Positions 36,987 to 49,879 of a stretch of DNA of 64,000 nucleotides are shown here, one piece after another. Made by a program: the position numbers and the translations under genes. The notes beneath the pieces were generated by a model that saw only the letters and a list, made by a program, of their open reading frames with translations, ran no database searches and had not been told where the DNA came from. The stretch spans positions 1-64,000 of the forward strand of contig JAYMSP010000017.1 in the NCBI GenBank assembly GCA_036897095.1, given 5' to 3'. Source of the stretch: Plantago elongata. Taxonomy: Eukaryota > Streptophyta > Magnoliopsida > Lamiales > Plantaginaceae. Positions within the stretch are counted from its first letter, which is position 1. The number at the start of each line of letters is the position of its first letter.

Positions 36987-38980
36987 TCGTTTGATATGAT
37001 CTTGTCAACATGCATCAAATTTGAATCTCATTAGCTAGGCTAGACTACCTACCTACTCGATGAATGTGATGAGGTTGGTTAATTAATTTCGGCAGCAGGT
37101 TAATCAGTTAGCTAGTTATGATTGGTTTCATTAATAGCAGCACGGTTACGTACGTTGATTGATTCATTTATTTCACGATCGATAATATATACTGGACGGA
37201 CTGCATTATATTATATTCAGACCTGCTGATTGATTCAAGATATATACCTATCTGATGATGTGATTAATATGATCGATCCATCAGTTTTAATTTAATTTGT
37301 TTTCAAAAAAATTAATCTAAAAATATCAGATCTGCATCTGCTGCTGCTTTAATTCCTAGCTCATCATTTTGATTTTGTTATTTTGTGATTTATCGACCAT
37401 GTGTAAATTTTGCCTGTCCAGGTTGAACTTGAAATGAAATGAGTATCACTATATATACTAGTGCTAGCCTAGCTCACCCATTGCACGTTCATCCAAGCTT
37501 ATTCGATCTACTAGCTAGTTAAGTTAATTAATCGAACAATTATGTTATGTTCGTACGTGCTCATGAGTATCTCATTTTGTTTTGTTTATCATCATCCTAT
37601 TCCTATCCTTGTCACACAATCGTGGTGTATATGCAATTGAACTTGTACTTGTACCTCTAGCTGTTTGAATTAAACCAATAACAAAATGTTCAAGTAAACA
37701 GGGAAAAAAGGAGACAGAAAGAAATACATGTTGAGTTAGGAACTGATTTTGTGACTTGATCGATGGATATATATCAGTATGTGGTGAGCGCAGTGTGTTA
37801 ATCTGTACTAGAGTTAACTATAATTTTGATGTGGGTACAACTCATGCACTGCCCGCTACGTACGTACTCATTTTTGTTTTGCAACTAGTACTGCGTACTA
37901 CACTAGTCTACTACAATATATATGGACAAAAACACTTAAACCTAGCAAACTCGATCGATCCAATGAATATATGTCATGGGATAATTAACGTAACTCCACC
38001 CCAACCATAAAATGTGATGGATTAAAAACCCTCCATCTAATCTATATATATAAAATAAAATTGGTGTTCGTTGTTAACAAAAATACATACCATATTGGTA
38101 AAATCTCATGTGCATGGTATGCCTTTTTAAAATTTGTTCAGTTTCATGAAAAAAAAATAAAAAATAAAATTAATTTAGAATTAACTATTTGATTTTAATA
38201 TGTTATAATTTTTATTAAATCGTATATAACTTTATATGTAAAACTCCGAAAAATATTTTGAGCATATATCTGAAATTATCTTCGCAAGATAAATCTATAG
38301 ACACCAATCTTATATAGATAATGTTAACTAAATAAATTATTTGCATATTAAAATAAAAACTTCATAAATTTAAAGATATGTTTTGATTTATTACGATGAA
38401 ACGAATTCATAAATGTCAATTATTCATTAAAATAAGATATAAGTTTAAATAAGTATGTAATTGTGTAAATTTATATTTTGTCTTCACTATTTAATTTTAG
38501 TATTTTGATCGCATAGTATATATATAGTTTTTATTGAGTCTCATATAAATTTATCTATATAACTCTGAAAAATATTTTAATTAAATAAATTATTAATCCA
38601 TAAAAAAATTTATTTTGTTAAAACTTAGTACAACAGTCAACCGAAGTTCATACTATCAACATATTGTTTTGTTTAGCTAGTTCTTTTTGTTCTTTTTTGT
38701 AGCATTAGGCTTTGGGCTTGAATTTTCTATCAGCCCTTAAATGTAAAACATTATGAACTAAGTTCTTCCTTCCAAAAAAAACTATGATAAAGTCGGTCTA
38801 GAAAACTATTTTCCCCCAACATATAAGCCTATAAGTATGGTATAAACTCAGGATTATCAACAGTTACTTACTGACGAGTTACGGTATAAATACTTTACAC
38901 AACTATAACAGTTCATCGGATTTTAAGAACAGAATTCTTTTTTTAAACACATCGCCAGGCTAGGGAACTTAGCGTCTTTG
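36987..38980. other. Intergenic region between C2H2 and PES-type genes
   Basis: 2 kb of AT-rich DNA. Near 38040 the text 'tctatatatataaaataaaattggtgttcgtt' resembles the 5' terminus of plant Helitrons, and the following 600 bp are non-coding and repeat-like. A candidate CTAG 3' end at about 38672-38675 lacks a clear hairpin. The two genes point towards each other here, so both 3' UTRs lie in this region. Confidence 0.45.
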
Positions 38981-41900
38981 TCAGATATCAAAAGTTGGCA
39001 CCTGGGAATCAAATCCGTGGGTTGCCTGGTAAGTTAATCGCGGAACTATGTTCCGATATGGATCGTTCTCCCTTTTCATTTGTAAGTAATCAAGACATTT
39101 TTCGACTTCTGATTTCACTTCCAGATACAGTTCATGAGATTTCTCTCTGCTTTTCAGTTCCTGTATTCTACCTGAAATAGTTCAAGCACAAAGTACCAGT
39201 GACAAAGCTAATATTTTACACAGTTTTTACTTGTATAAGAATGACACAGCATTAGCAACACACCTTTAGTTTCAATGGGCTTGCCGAAGAGGTAATAGAA
39301 ACGGCCTGGAATTTTGGGTAGGAGTATTGGCAGGTGAACGTCTTGGTTTGAAACTTCACCAGTGGCATCAGTTCTACGAGTACGCAGTCACACAAGAATG
39401 ATAATGTAGCATATACCAGATTAATCAGAGATTAAACAGTTTCAACAACTATGAAATTACCTCAAGTTCACCACCTCATCTGTTAACTCTCGTATAGCAT
39501 TCTTGAAATACGGAATCTTCATTAGATCGTTGTAATCAAGGAGTAACTGATTCATTGAACATAAAATTAATTCCACAATTGAAAATAATCACTTTTAGAA
39601 CAACTTGAGAAATACGAGTGCTACTAGTAGATGTGTGAAATGAATAGAGAGGACTTGTCAGCTACAGTTAACAACTAACAAGCAATTTGATGTTGGGTCC
39701 AAGCTTACCTGGCCAACATCATCTTCGCCAACTGAACCAAAAGGTACGATTGTGGCTCCGAATCTTGATGCCATCCTAACAAATTCTGCTTGCTCCGGCC
39801 AGAAAAGTTTGTATTCCTCACCCTAAAATTCGGAAAGTGAGATTTCTGTCTAAATTCATGAAAGCAACCAAGCAGATAATGCTAGGAATATCCAAGTACT
39901 GCTTCTTTAAAAAAAATTAACGACACCTTGCGATGAAGAGCCTCCCTCATTCCTCCAGGATAGAGCAAAACATGAGACTTGGACTTGAACAGTTTGAATA
40001 AATTAGCCCCAGAAACTGGAACTGCTCCCATGCTCCTCATTGTATCATAATTTGACAAATCAGGTAATTTTCCTTTACCAAGTCTTCGGAACATCATTGG
40101 GTGTCCTATTCCTCGTAAGAGAATGTTTCTTTCCGTCCAAAAACGGGATACCAACGGTATTAATTCAAAGCCAAGCATCATATGGTATCCGACGAATAAC
40201 ACTGGTCCTTCCATAGGAATGCCATCAAGACCTCTGACAATATCACCACTTCCCAACGTTGATAGCATGATAGGGTTAGTGGCTACCTCAAGCCATCTGA
40301 GCAGAAAGGGAAACATTGCTGATCAACCAGTATGTTACAGATTTGACGAAGGTTGCGAAATAACTTGTGAGGTTTAAATTTACCTGTGTGGTGCATAGAT
40401 TTTCTCGAATTCAGAAGGGCTTGGTGGGAAGTAATCTGAGACATAGTCATGGGAATTTCCACGCCGGTAGAAACTTGCACCTTTTAATATCGATACCAAA
40501 TTGATATCATCTTCCTGCGCATCAACAAGTTCTACCATTTTACATGAACAGACACAACATATAGCATGCATACTAAAAGTTTTAACTTGAAAGTTCTCAG
40601 CATACCAAGAAGAGGGCGTGGCCACTATCATCAAATGTGCGCATTTCACAATTAGGCAGCAAATTGCGAAGCCTTTGGCCTTCGTCAATACTCGGGAGTA
40701 ACTGATCTTTTCCACTACAAATTATTAATGAGCTTTGTTCAATGCAAACTCGAAGACATGCACCATACAATTATAGACAGTGATTCATCAAGTAAAACAG
40801 AACAAAGATTGTGTAGTAGGAAAGCATATACCTTGCTAATATTAATGTTTGGGCTTTGACAGCATGAAGCCGTGAATTCACATATGCTCCTGCCGATTTC
40901 AGCATATTCAGCTTCCACAGGAGAACTTCCTCAGTCAAGTTATCAGATAGGACCTGCGATGTAGCTCATTCATCATATTACTGCTGAATGAAAATTTAGC
41001 AAATCTGGCTGCACATGTGGCACTTAATATTGTGTGTTCTTTCATATTTTAGGTAATCATGGAATGCGAGAAAAGTGTGATTTGGAATTGGAAAGCTAGC
41101 AGCTTAGAGAATAATGAACTTTCATTTCATGTTAAAACTAACATTATATTATATGTATGGTATAAGCCCATGATTTTTTATTGATGTTCAGAATTGAGTC
41201 TTACAGAAATATAAGATGACATTGCTACAGAATCCTGAGATAGCTGCCCAATCATGTCTTGCAGTGGAAGGCGTTTCCCCAACGATGCTGTTGCCATCTT
41301 TAATGGATCACCTATTTGCAGAATGTTGAATGTCAATGAAGTAAATGTGATATTTTAACAAAGATAATAGAGAAAATATTTTCAACAAAAGTAGAAATGA
41401 AATTAGACGAACCAGATTTGGAGTTAAAAAAATTCTTAGGACTCTAAAAGTGCATGTGTATGTTAAAATATATGAAGAGAGCAAGAAAGATAAACAACCT
41501 GACAGGAAGAGGAGCATGTAAGGCAGGCGAGAAATAAACTGGTCAGGCAGTATTGTCATCGATAAAGGAAGTAGAGCTTCTGGTTGGAACACAGATCTAT
41601 TGAAAGACGTAGCTGCCAATAACAATATGTATAACATCATAATGCAATCCCTAAATCACATGATAATTTTGAGTATGTAATAGACTAAGTATATAGAACC
41701 TGGATTGGCCAAGATGAGTACAAGATCAATATCTGGGTTACGTGCAGCAATAGCTAGCGCAAGGCATCCACCAAATGAGTGTCCAACGAGATATATCGGT
41801 CTATTTGGTGCCTGTGAATGTTCTGATCTCACAGTGGATTCAACAAGCTTCACGAGTTCTGGATACAGAAAATGTGTCGTTTCATTAACAAATAACTAGT

Positions 41901-44311
41901 GTTGGCGGCTTTCGAAGTGAAATAAGGTGCAAATTAAGACGTTTATATACTAGTGTTTAAACCTGTAAAGGTTGTTCTGTCTTTGAGGGGAATATGCAAG
42001 CACCATACATCAAAAATTCTTCCAACAAAAAGTTGAAGGAGGAGGTTAAATTAAGTAATGTGATGATATGAAAGAAAGCAGGTTGATTTAATTATGTTGG
42101 TAGGTAAATTACTTGCTGAGTCTTTCATACTGCGATATAAGTCCAAGACCAACACCATCAATTCCTGCAAAATAGAATCAGTTAAATTTCGTCTAATTCT
42201 AATTGTAATGGTTTGTTATTCCAATTTAACGGGATGTTAATTTTGACTGGAAAAAATTTAATCATTAAGAAAAAAATTCAATTTTAGTACCTTATTCTTT
42301 CAATCAATTTTCATAATTTATTTTGTTAAATTTGACGGAGCCGTTAGTTTTGATGTATTTAATGCACATTAGCGTGAGTGATTGTGGAATAATGAGTATG
42401 TGGGTTTTGTTTTATAAAAGAAAGAATACATCGAAGTTTAATAATTTTTATTTATTGAATGATATGTTTCTTAATTATTCATATTAAAATTGATTATTTT
42501 TTTTGCAATCGTTAATTTTTATTAAAACTGTTTGTTATTTACGCGATGTTTTGACGAAAATTGTGTTAATTCACGTTAATGCTTATTAGTTATGTCAAAC
42601 TAACGGCTCGATAAATTTTTGACCGACAGAGTACTCGAATTTATGAAAATTTAAGTACCAAAATTGAATGGTCGTAAAATAAGGTATCTTTTTCAGTAAT
42701 GACACAACTTAAAGTATCTTTTGTGGTTTTTTTTCCTGTAAAATTAATATCCCGTTAAATTGGACTAACGGAGTATCACAATTGGACGAAATTCATATTA
42801 AATGTACCACAATTGAACTGTAACAATTTAAGGTACTAAAACTCAAAATGTAACAACTTATTAGGGTATCTTTTTGAATTTTTCAAGTGAAATTAGTCAA
42901 CTAGCTAGTAAGGTACCCTATGAAATTGAAACACATAATTCAGTAATTTGATGCAGTTAATATAGCTAGATATAGTTGCTGGTACAGAGTAAAGAGTAAA
43001 GAAGATTAATAGTGTTTGGTGAATAGACATCTAGAATGCTCAAAATTAGTATGATGAAAACAGTAGTAGTGTGTTTGGAAATGAGAAATGATTGTAATAG
43101 TTGTTAATTTGGATTAGTCCATGCATCCATCATTATTTCATCGGAAGAGATAGGCTTAAATAAAGGAATACTACTGTATATTGAAGTAGGATAAAATAAA
43201 CTAGTCTGTTTATGGTCCACCAGGTAAGGGGCCATTTTTTGTTTGTTTTAGTCCTTTAATAGCAGCACTGAACTAATATTGACATACATTACCAAATTAA
43301 AGCTTTGTAATGAAAAATAGTACTAGTATCACAAGTAATAAGAACTAGTAGTAACTTTGTATGATTGGCCCTTGAGTGAATAAAAAATCTCTCTCAGCAG
43401 TAGTAGTAGATTTCCATTTTGAAGTTTGAACTGTTCCGAATTAGAAGTTTAATTTTATTAAATAAAAAATATTTTTCATATTTTATATATTATATGACAT
43501 ATTTTATTCACTATCTTCCTTTTTTAATTTATCTGATACATTTATAATTTATTATTTTATTTTCCACTTTATTACTTTGTTTAAAAATTTATATATGATA
43601 TAGCGGTACTTCTAAAATGAAAGAGACTAAGTGGTAGCTTTTTGGGACAGTTGGCAATGAGAAATTGGAGAGTGACTAGAGTGAGCAATAGTCACATACA
43701 TTCAAACGATGTGACAATCAGCTAAAAATTTATAAACTTTTTTAACTGAAGTAGATATTCTTTTTAATAATTTTAATTGATTATCAAAAGAACATATATA
43801 TATTTTTTCATTAATAATTATGTATGAATAAAAATAATAAATGAAAAAGAAAAAAAGGAAGAGAAGAGAAGAAAAACAAACCAGGCAAATACAGGAGGAT
43901 TGGAGAATGGTTGAATCGAGAAGAAGAAGAAGATTGGACGGGTGAAAACCAACGAGGAGGTCCGGCATCATGTTGGGATCTGGAAACAAGCTCTTCTGAA
44001 AGAATGAAGTAATCTTTCAATCTCACTTCCAGCTGCTCCTCGCACGCCGGTGATGATGACATCTTCGTCTTCTTCTTCTCAAAATCAGAAGAAGTTGCTG
44101 CGGCTGCTGATGCTGATAAATTACTTGTAGTATTCATTCTCACTGATTGATTGCTGCTACTGATCTTAACAGAAGAAGATGAATTAATGATGGTGAATAG
44201 AGATGATGAGTTTGGTTTGTGATGATGTGAAAGCAGAAACCCGTTCTTCATTGTCGCCGGAAAAGGAGGACTCAACAAAACACCACCACCACCACCACCA
44301 CCACAGCCCAT
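38981..44311 (-). CDS. Plastid phytyl ester synthase / diacylglycerol acyltransferase type protein
   Basis: Fourteen exons, in transcript order: 44311-43882, 42164-42113, 42018-41963, 41858-41700, 41612-41499, 41311-41205, 40953-40832, 40714-40606, 40514-40384, 40296-39927, 39822-39709, 39546-39461, 39373-39264, 39171-38981; 716 residues (Arabidopsis PES1/PES2 about 700). These enzymes esterify phytol and diacylglycerol with fatty acids in chloroplasts when chlorophyll and galactolipids break down. Residues 1-90 are Gly/Ser-rich, fitting a transit peptide. An alpha/beta-hydrolase half has LLYLPGIDGVGLGL, nucleophile elbow GHSFGG (Ser207), ASGKDQLLPS with the acid and DSGHALFLE with the His. 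The acyltransferase half has FVGYHMMLGFELIPL, RGIGHPMMFR, LYPGGMREALHRKGEEYKLF and YYLFGKPIET. All triad candidates are present, so it looks active. Intron 1 (1.7 kb) holds a foldback element. Confidence 0.93.
42180..42895. mobile_element. Foldback element inside intron 1 of the PES-type gene
   Basis: Left and right parts are imperfect reverse complements. Examples are 'ccaatttaacgggatgttaatttt' at about 42219 against its mirror at about 42743-42766, 'ttttagtaccttattctttcaat' against 'attgaatggtcgtaaaataaggta', and 'gagccgttagttttgatgt' against 'atgtcaaactaacggctcg'. The centre is near 42530. The right arm extends about 100 bp beyond what the left arm keeps. The left arm begins only about 15 bp from exon 2. 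No coding content. Confidence 0.7.
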
Positions 44312-44659
44312 ATTCAATTTAATTAATTTCTTTCTCTTGCTTCAAATCATTTAGATTTAGTATTACCAACCAAAACCACCATGTGGCTCATTTTCCCACT
44401 CTCAATTTTTTCAATTCCCATTTATGGAATGGAACTTTTCTGTCCACTTGCCAACTTTTTTACTTCTGCAATTCAATACGATATTTACTTGTTTCAATGC
44501 TAAGTGTACGAGGAGAAGTACATTTTGAATTAACTTTTCACTGTTTCACTGTTTTACGTGGATTTGTGAGATTCCGACAAAATAAATTTAATATTTAATT
44601 GTATTTAGATGTTGGATCTACAACGTATACAAACTTCTGAGTACACATCACTTCGTATA
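44312..44659. other. Promoter and leader of the PES-type gene
   Basis: This stretch is upstream of the minus-strand start codon at 44309-44311. On that strand it is purine-rich just before the start. No other feature is recognised. Confidence 0.5.
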
Positions 44660-47180
44660 TTGAAAACTAGGGGGAATTGAAAGGATTAAGAGTTAGTAAA
44701 CGAACGTCGAGTGTATCTCATTTATTGTTTGATGACGATACGCTTATCTATTGTAAATCTTTGAATAAAAAAGCTCTGAGGGTTAATGAGGTTTTATTAA
44801 ATTATAGCAAAACATCTGGTCAAGTAGTAAATTTCCATAAATCGGTTTTGTGGCCTACAATGCGGGTGTAAATGAGATTGCAACTCATAATCCTTGGTAT
44901 TATATATGCAGTTAAAGGAGATTGAGTGCAACGATAAATACGTTGGGTTACCTTCGGTAGTCGGACGGTCGACGAAGAAAGCGTTAGCATCAATTTGGGA
45001 TGTTATATGGCAATGTATTCTAGGTTTTGAGTTGAAGAAGTTGACTAGTATCGACAAGGGGGTGCTAATTAAGTCGGTACTTCAATATATACCTACATAT
45101 GCGATAAGTTATTTTATATTGTCGAAAACCTTTGTAGAGGAGCTCGAATCATTATTTGTAAATTTCTGGTGGGGCATCCGGGGTTTAAATTCACTGGCTT
45201 CATTGGGAGTCGTTGAAAGAGAGTAAGTGTAATGGTGGGTTGGGTTTTCGGGATTTAATGCATTTATTTGGCTATGTTAGCCTAACAGGTTTGGCGATTG
45301 CTTACACAACCGAATACGAAGCTTTCTTGCCTTACGAAAGCTAATTAATTTCCTCGGAAAAGTGTGTTGGGTGCTAACTAAGTGTTGGTTGCTCGTTTAT
45401 GTGGAGGACTACATATTTTGCAATACCAATCTTAAGTATGGGGGTTCGATGGCGTGTTGGGAACGGGACTGACATCAGAGCTTAAAATGATCGATGGATA
45501 CCGCGAGATTCCTTTTTTGCATTGCATTAGGCGTAGTAGTGAGGTTCTGAAAGATTTGTGGGTGGCCGCTTTTATTACAGTAGATAGGAAGTGGGACGTT
45601 GAGTTGGTGAAGGCGTACTGCCTGGAGGAAGATGCTCGTCTGATTTTGAGCATTCCACTATCGGAGAATGAGATGTCTGATCGGTTGGTGTGGCAATATA
45701 CAAAGAGAGAAGGATATACAATAGCCCGTCATTTTCTTAAGCAACAACAATAGGGTAGAAATTGTGGGGGTTCATCTTCTAGCTCTAGTAGCAATTGGGA
45801 CTTTCTTTTGGGACTCTAAACTCTCTGGAAAACTGAAAACTAATTTGGGTGTGGCATCCAGTAAAGGAAGTGGTTCCAACGATGAAGTAACTTATGTGGC
45901 GTAAGGTGGCCAATGCACCAACTTGTCTTGTGTGTCAATTGGGTGAAGAATCAATCTTGCATCGACTAAAGCAGAGTAATTTTTCTAGACGAGTGTGGAC
46001 TTTGAGTAATATATTGTTTGCTCATTGGGGATTACCTGTTGAATTTGTCGAAGAATGGGTGAAAAGGCTTTACGATGTTTTGGGACAGAAGAGTGGGAGT
46101 TTGCGATGACTCTTTTTATGGGAGTTGTGGTATAATCGAAATCAGGTTGTGCACGAGGACAATCCAAGTATTGGGTTGGAACGGGTGGAATTTATTAGAA
46201 AGTTCGTGGCTCAGCGGAATGATATTATGGGGAAGAAAACGTCATAAAATTCTTCAGCACCTGTTGTCGCAGTGGATGATGCAGAAGATGACACGACTAA
46301 TGGTGACGACTTTGGATGGAATTTGTACAAGGGAACATTATTCTACTATTTTGCTGGCGAAGGGGTTAGTTAGTGATGCGGTCTAGACAAAGTCGTGTAA
46401 GACTCCGGTATTAGCAGAGACATAGAAATTTCACAGTTTATTATATTTATTTTTCTTAGTTGATTAGAATTTGGTAATTTTCTTTATCTTGGTTAGAAGT
46501 TCGTAGTTGATAAGGATTTGGTTAGGAGCTTTCTCTATTTAAGTACTTGATTGATTATTGTTATAAGATAATTTTGTTGATTATTAAATAAAAATCGAGG
46601 TTTTCTCTCAAATATTCGATCCAATTCGGCATTATGCGGAATCAACGAAGCCTTGAGTATCATTCTTCCTTGCTTGTCTACACACACTGCATCAGTTCGA
46701 ATAAACATAGATGCAACATTGTTGGAAGATGGGTTACGAGTTGGAATTGGTTTTGGGATATGGATGCATGATGATTTATTTGCTAGGCATGGGAAAGTCT
46801 TTGATGAATCGTTAGCTTTATAGAGTGCCGAGGCTTATGCAATCTATGCGGCATTTTCTTGGGCAGTTTTACAAGGTTAGGGAACGGGTTCAAATGTTCT
46901 CAGGCTGTCTTTCAATTGTTAACTTTTAATTCTTTTGACTTTGATTTTTTCATTATTAATCTATGTTGATATAAATTAAGCCTTTACTTAGTTCTTTTAC
47001 TTTAGACTATGTACCGCGAGGTGAAAATTCGTTAGCACGCCAATTAACTCGTCGTGCAGTGTTGCAGGTTGTGTTACTTTGGTTTTTTTTTTGTTCTTCT
47101 TGTATATGGTTTTTGGTTTATTGGTGCTATGAAGACTTGGGCTAAGTTGTGTCCATCTGAAAATTTATTAAGTTCAGTTT
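44660..47180 (+). mobile_element. L1-type LINE remnant (RT, zinc knuckle, RNase H)
   Basis: Pieces in order: RT catalytic block as LLFDDDTLIYCKS (44725-44765; the usual FADD is FDDD), the thumb region with YVGLPSVVGRSTKKAL, TYAISYFILSKTF and FWWG, the zf-RVT region (CLVCQLGEESILHRL, near 45923), and an RNase H-like tail from about 46690 (NIDATLLEDGLRVGIGFGIW) to GENSLARQLTRRAVLQ (about 47025-47070). The endonuclease half is absent. At least four frame breaks or stops interrupt it. Positions 46390-46680 do not fit the LINE and may be a separate insertion. Confidence 0.82.
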
Positions 47181-47879
47181 AATTTTGTTCAGATTCATTT
47201 AGTTAAGTTCAGTTCTGTTTGATTTATTTTTATACTATAATTCAGTCTAGTTCTGTTATGTTCAGGCGAATATAACATATCTTTAATACTTATATAGTTT
47301 GGTGCTAAAAGATTAAAGATTTCATTCCATTTCATTTCCCTTGATGTGCAATTTAAATTTATTTAAAAATACTTTTAATAAGATAACTAAATATCACCTT
47401 TTATATCATTGACTATTTTGCGATAATCTTCCAGCTTCATATAGATGTTTCTATTGATTTCAAACCTATTAAAAAGGAAATCTGAATCTAATGACATTTA
47501 CATCATATGAAAGAGGAGTTGCCATTTTTTTAAAGTCAAATTATCATGCATTTATCAAAGAAATGATATTACTGTAAATAATTAATACTTTCTACTGTAA
47601 TATGAAATCAACCATATTTTTGTCATAACATTTATTCATTCATTTCCTTCTTTTGTCCGTTTCATGTTTAGTGAGAATCCACCAACATTGATAGCACGAA
47701 ATAAGCAAAATATCGTCAATAAATAGGCCAGGGTTCTAGTCTTGAGACTCAAACACACTCCTATATATATATCACTCTTGCACACCAATTGCCTAGTATA
47801 AAAACTAGCTAGAATTGTTGCAGAATAAGAGAGATTTTATTATACATCACATAAATAAACAAGAATCAAGAAAAAAGAT
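47181..47879. other. Promoter region of the CASP-like gene
   Basis: AT-rich spacer. A TATA-like 'ctatatatatatcac' lies at about 47760-47775, roughly 110 bp before the start codon, and is a good candidate for the core promoter. Confidence 0.5.
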
Positions 47880-49245
47880 ATGTTGAAGCAAACCAGTACT
47901 GGAGCCGGTTCAATGGAGTCAGGTTCCACACCCTCAAACGGGAACAACTTGTTCTACATTGCACAGCTGGCCCTCCGAGTTCTCGTTATCGCATTTACGC
48001 TGGCGGGAGCAGTCATCACGGCCACCAGCCGCGAGACCGTGTCCGTCTTCGGGATTACTATGACTGCTACTTACACCTACTCTTCTTCGTTCAAGTAAGT
48101 ATTAATTAGCTTATGAAATCACATACTGTCGTGACCTGTCATATTTGAAGATGCTCGAGTTACACTTATTTGTTTTGTTGTGTTTGATATTAATTTGTGC
48201 AGGTACAAAGTTGTTGCGGATTCTACAGCTTGTGCACTGTCCGTTCTGTCCGTGGTTCTAGTGCTTGCACTCCATCGTCCCAAATCCAATTCTCGCAATT
48301 ACTTTTATTTGCTTTTGAACGATTTGGTAATTTCCCATCCTCCTTTTATATATTTCCTACCTATTTATTATTTTTTTTGTTAATTTCTTCAAATATTCTT
48401 AGACTCTAGTGGAATTATTGTAATTGAAAAGTTAGAATGGTGAAATAGGAGGTTAAAAAGTTCATGTTTTGAAAAAAAATAGTACTAGTTAGGATTGTAC
48501 CTGATTACCTTCTATTATTAGTGAGAAATTACTATACTGGATGAGCATTTGTGCAAAGTTGTTAGGCTGTTGTACTGAACTATTCCTACTCATTATTTTT
48601 GTGCATTGTTAGAATAAAATATGTCACATATATCTCCATTTTGTTACCAACCCGCTTAAATTTGAATAATATAATAGACCTTGTACCTATATAGTTCAAA
48701 TAATGTCGAAATATATTTATATTTGATATTTTCATATTAAATGTTATTACGAATTTATATTTGTGTGTATGTATAAGTAAGAAAGAGAAAAAAATAATAG
48801 GGAGGAGTGTAGAATTGAACCTTCAGACTGCATCTCCGACTGGTTCACACAAATTTGGAGTACATTGTGGATACATGAATTCGAAATTGTACACCTTCGC
48901 CATCTTATAGAAAATCTAATCGTCACTAATTGTGAAAATTCATTTTAACACTTGGTACTCAATATAACATTCACTGCTCCTTAGAATTGTGCTTCTCACA
49001 TTGCGACCTCTATTTAACAGGTTAGTCAGATTGTGTTGCTATCGGGATGTGCAGCAGCAACGTCAATCGGATACGTGGCTAAATACGGCCAGACAGAGAC
49101 AGGGTGGATGGCGCTATGCGACCATGTATCGAAGTTTTGCCACAAGATTACTGTATCCATTGTTTTATCTTACTTGGGTGCAATAATTTTGGTTGGTCTC
49201 ATAGTCATGTCTGGTAACAAACTCAAGTCAGTATCAACTTTGTAG
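47880..49245 (+). CDS. CASP-like four-span membrane protein (CASPL1 type)
   Basis: Three exons: 47880-48094, 48203-48326, 49021-49245; 187 residues, the usual size. CASP-like proteins are plasma-membrane scaffolds related to the CASPs that lay down the Casparian strip; most CASPLs have no known specific role. Four hydrophobic segments are visible: about 25-48 (LFYIAQLALRVLVIAFTLAG), 75-95, 114-133 and 155-178. A charged Arg in the first span (ALRV) and an Asp in the third-span lead-in are typical. The C-terminal blocks GQTETGWMALCDHVSKFCHK and LSYLGAIILVGLIVMS match the CASPL1 group. The short cytosolic N terminus is Ser/Gly/Thr-rich. The gene looks intact. Confidence 0.88.
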
Positions 49246-49588
49246 AGAGTCACTATAATTCAAATGTGGAACAATTTAGCAATGGTGTAATAACTTGTTT
49301 TACTGCCTTGACGGCATTGGCAACATAGCATGAACGTTTCGTTTTCATTCTGCTCTTGTCTAAGCATGCTCTTTGTGTACTCATGGATGAAGTTATATTC
49401 ATTGGTATCCCTTTTGTGGTGAATTTTAAATATCAACATATTAAAAAATTGTTGCAATTTTCATTAGTGGTGGAATGTGCCACAGGTGCAACTCTTCGTT
49501 TATCTGACCCCTCCCGAGGTCAATTATGTGTCAGCAACTCTTCATTTATTATATAGTTGAATTCAGTTCAGTTTAATTTTATTTTATA

Positions 49589-49770
49589 TTCCCTCCGTCC
49601 CGAAATAAATGTCTTATATTCCATTTATATATATTTCATTGCAAATGCCCTGTTTATATTTTTAACAATATTTTCAACCTCATTTACACCCCATTTCCCC
49701 CGACATTTTACTCTGCATATTAAACTCAATGTCCAAAATTAAAAGAACATTTATTCTGGGACGGAGGAAG
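49589..49770. mobile_element. Stowaway MITE, family B
   Basis: TA-flanked, 182 bp, ends TTCCCTCCGTCCCG and CTGGGACGGAGGAAG. Subterminal 'aaataaatgtcttatatt' is not shared with family A. It lies in the 3' flank of the CASP-like gene. Confidence 0.85.
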
Positions 49771-49879
49771 TACTATACTTGGGTTGAATAGAACAATTCG
49801 TAAATAGTAATATTTACTCATGTAACTCAGTCTCAACCTAGATCACCTGAAACGGAAATGAAAACACGAATCTACATCT

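Noticed and set aside
43490-43640. Possible Stowaway remnant near the PES promoter side of intron 1
   Set aside because: Only the A/T-rich interior words match. No ends or TA flanks could be seen.
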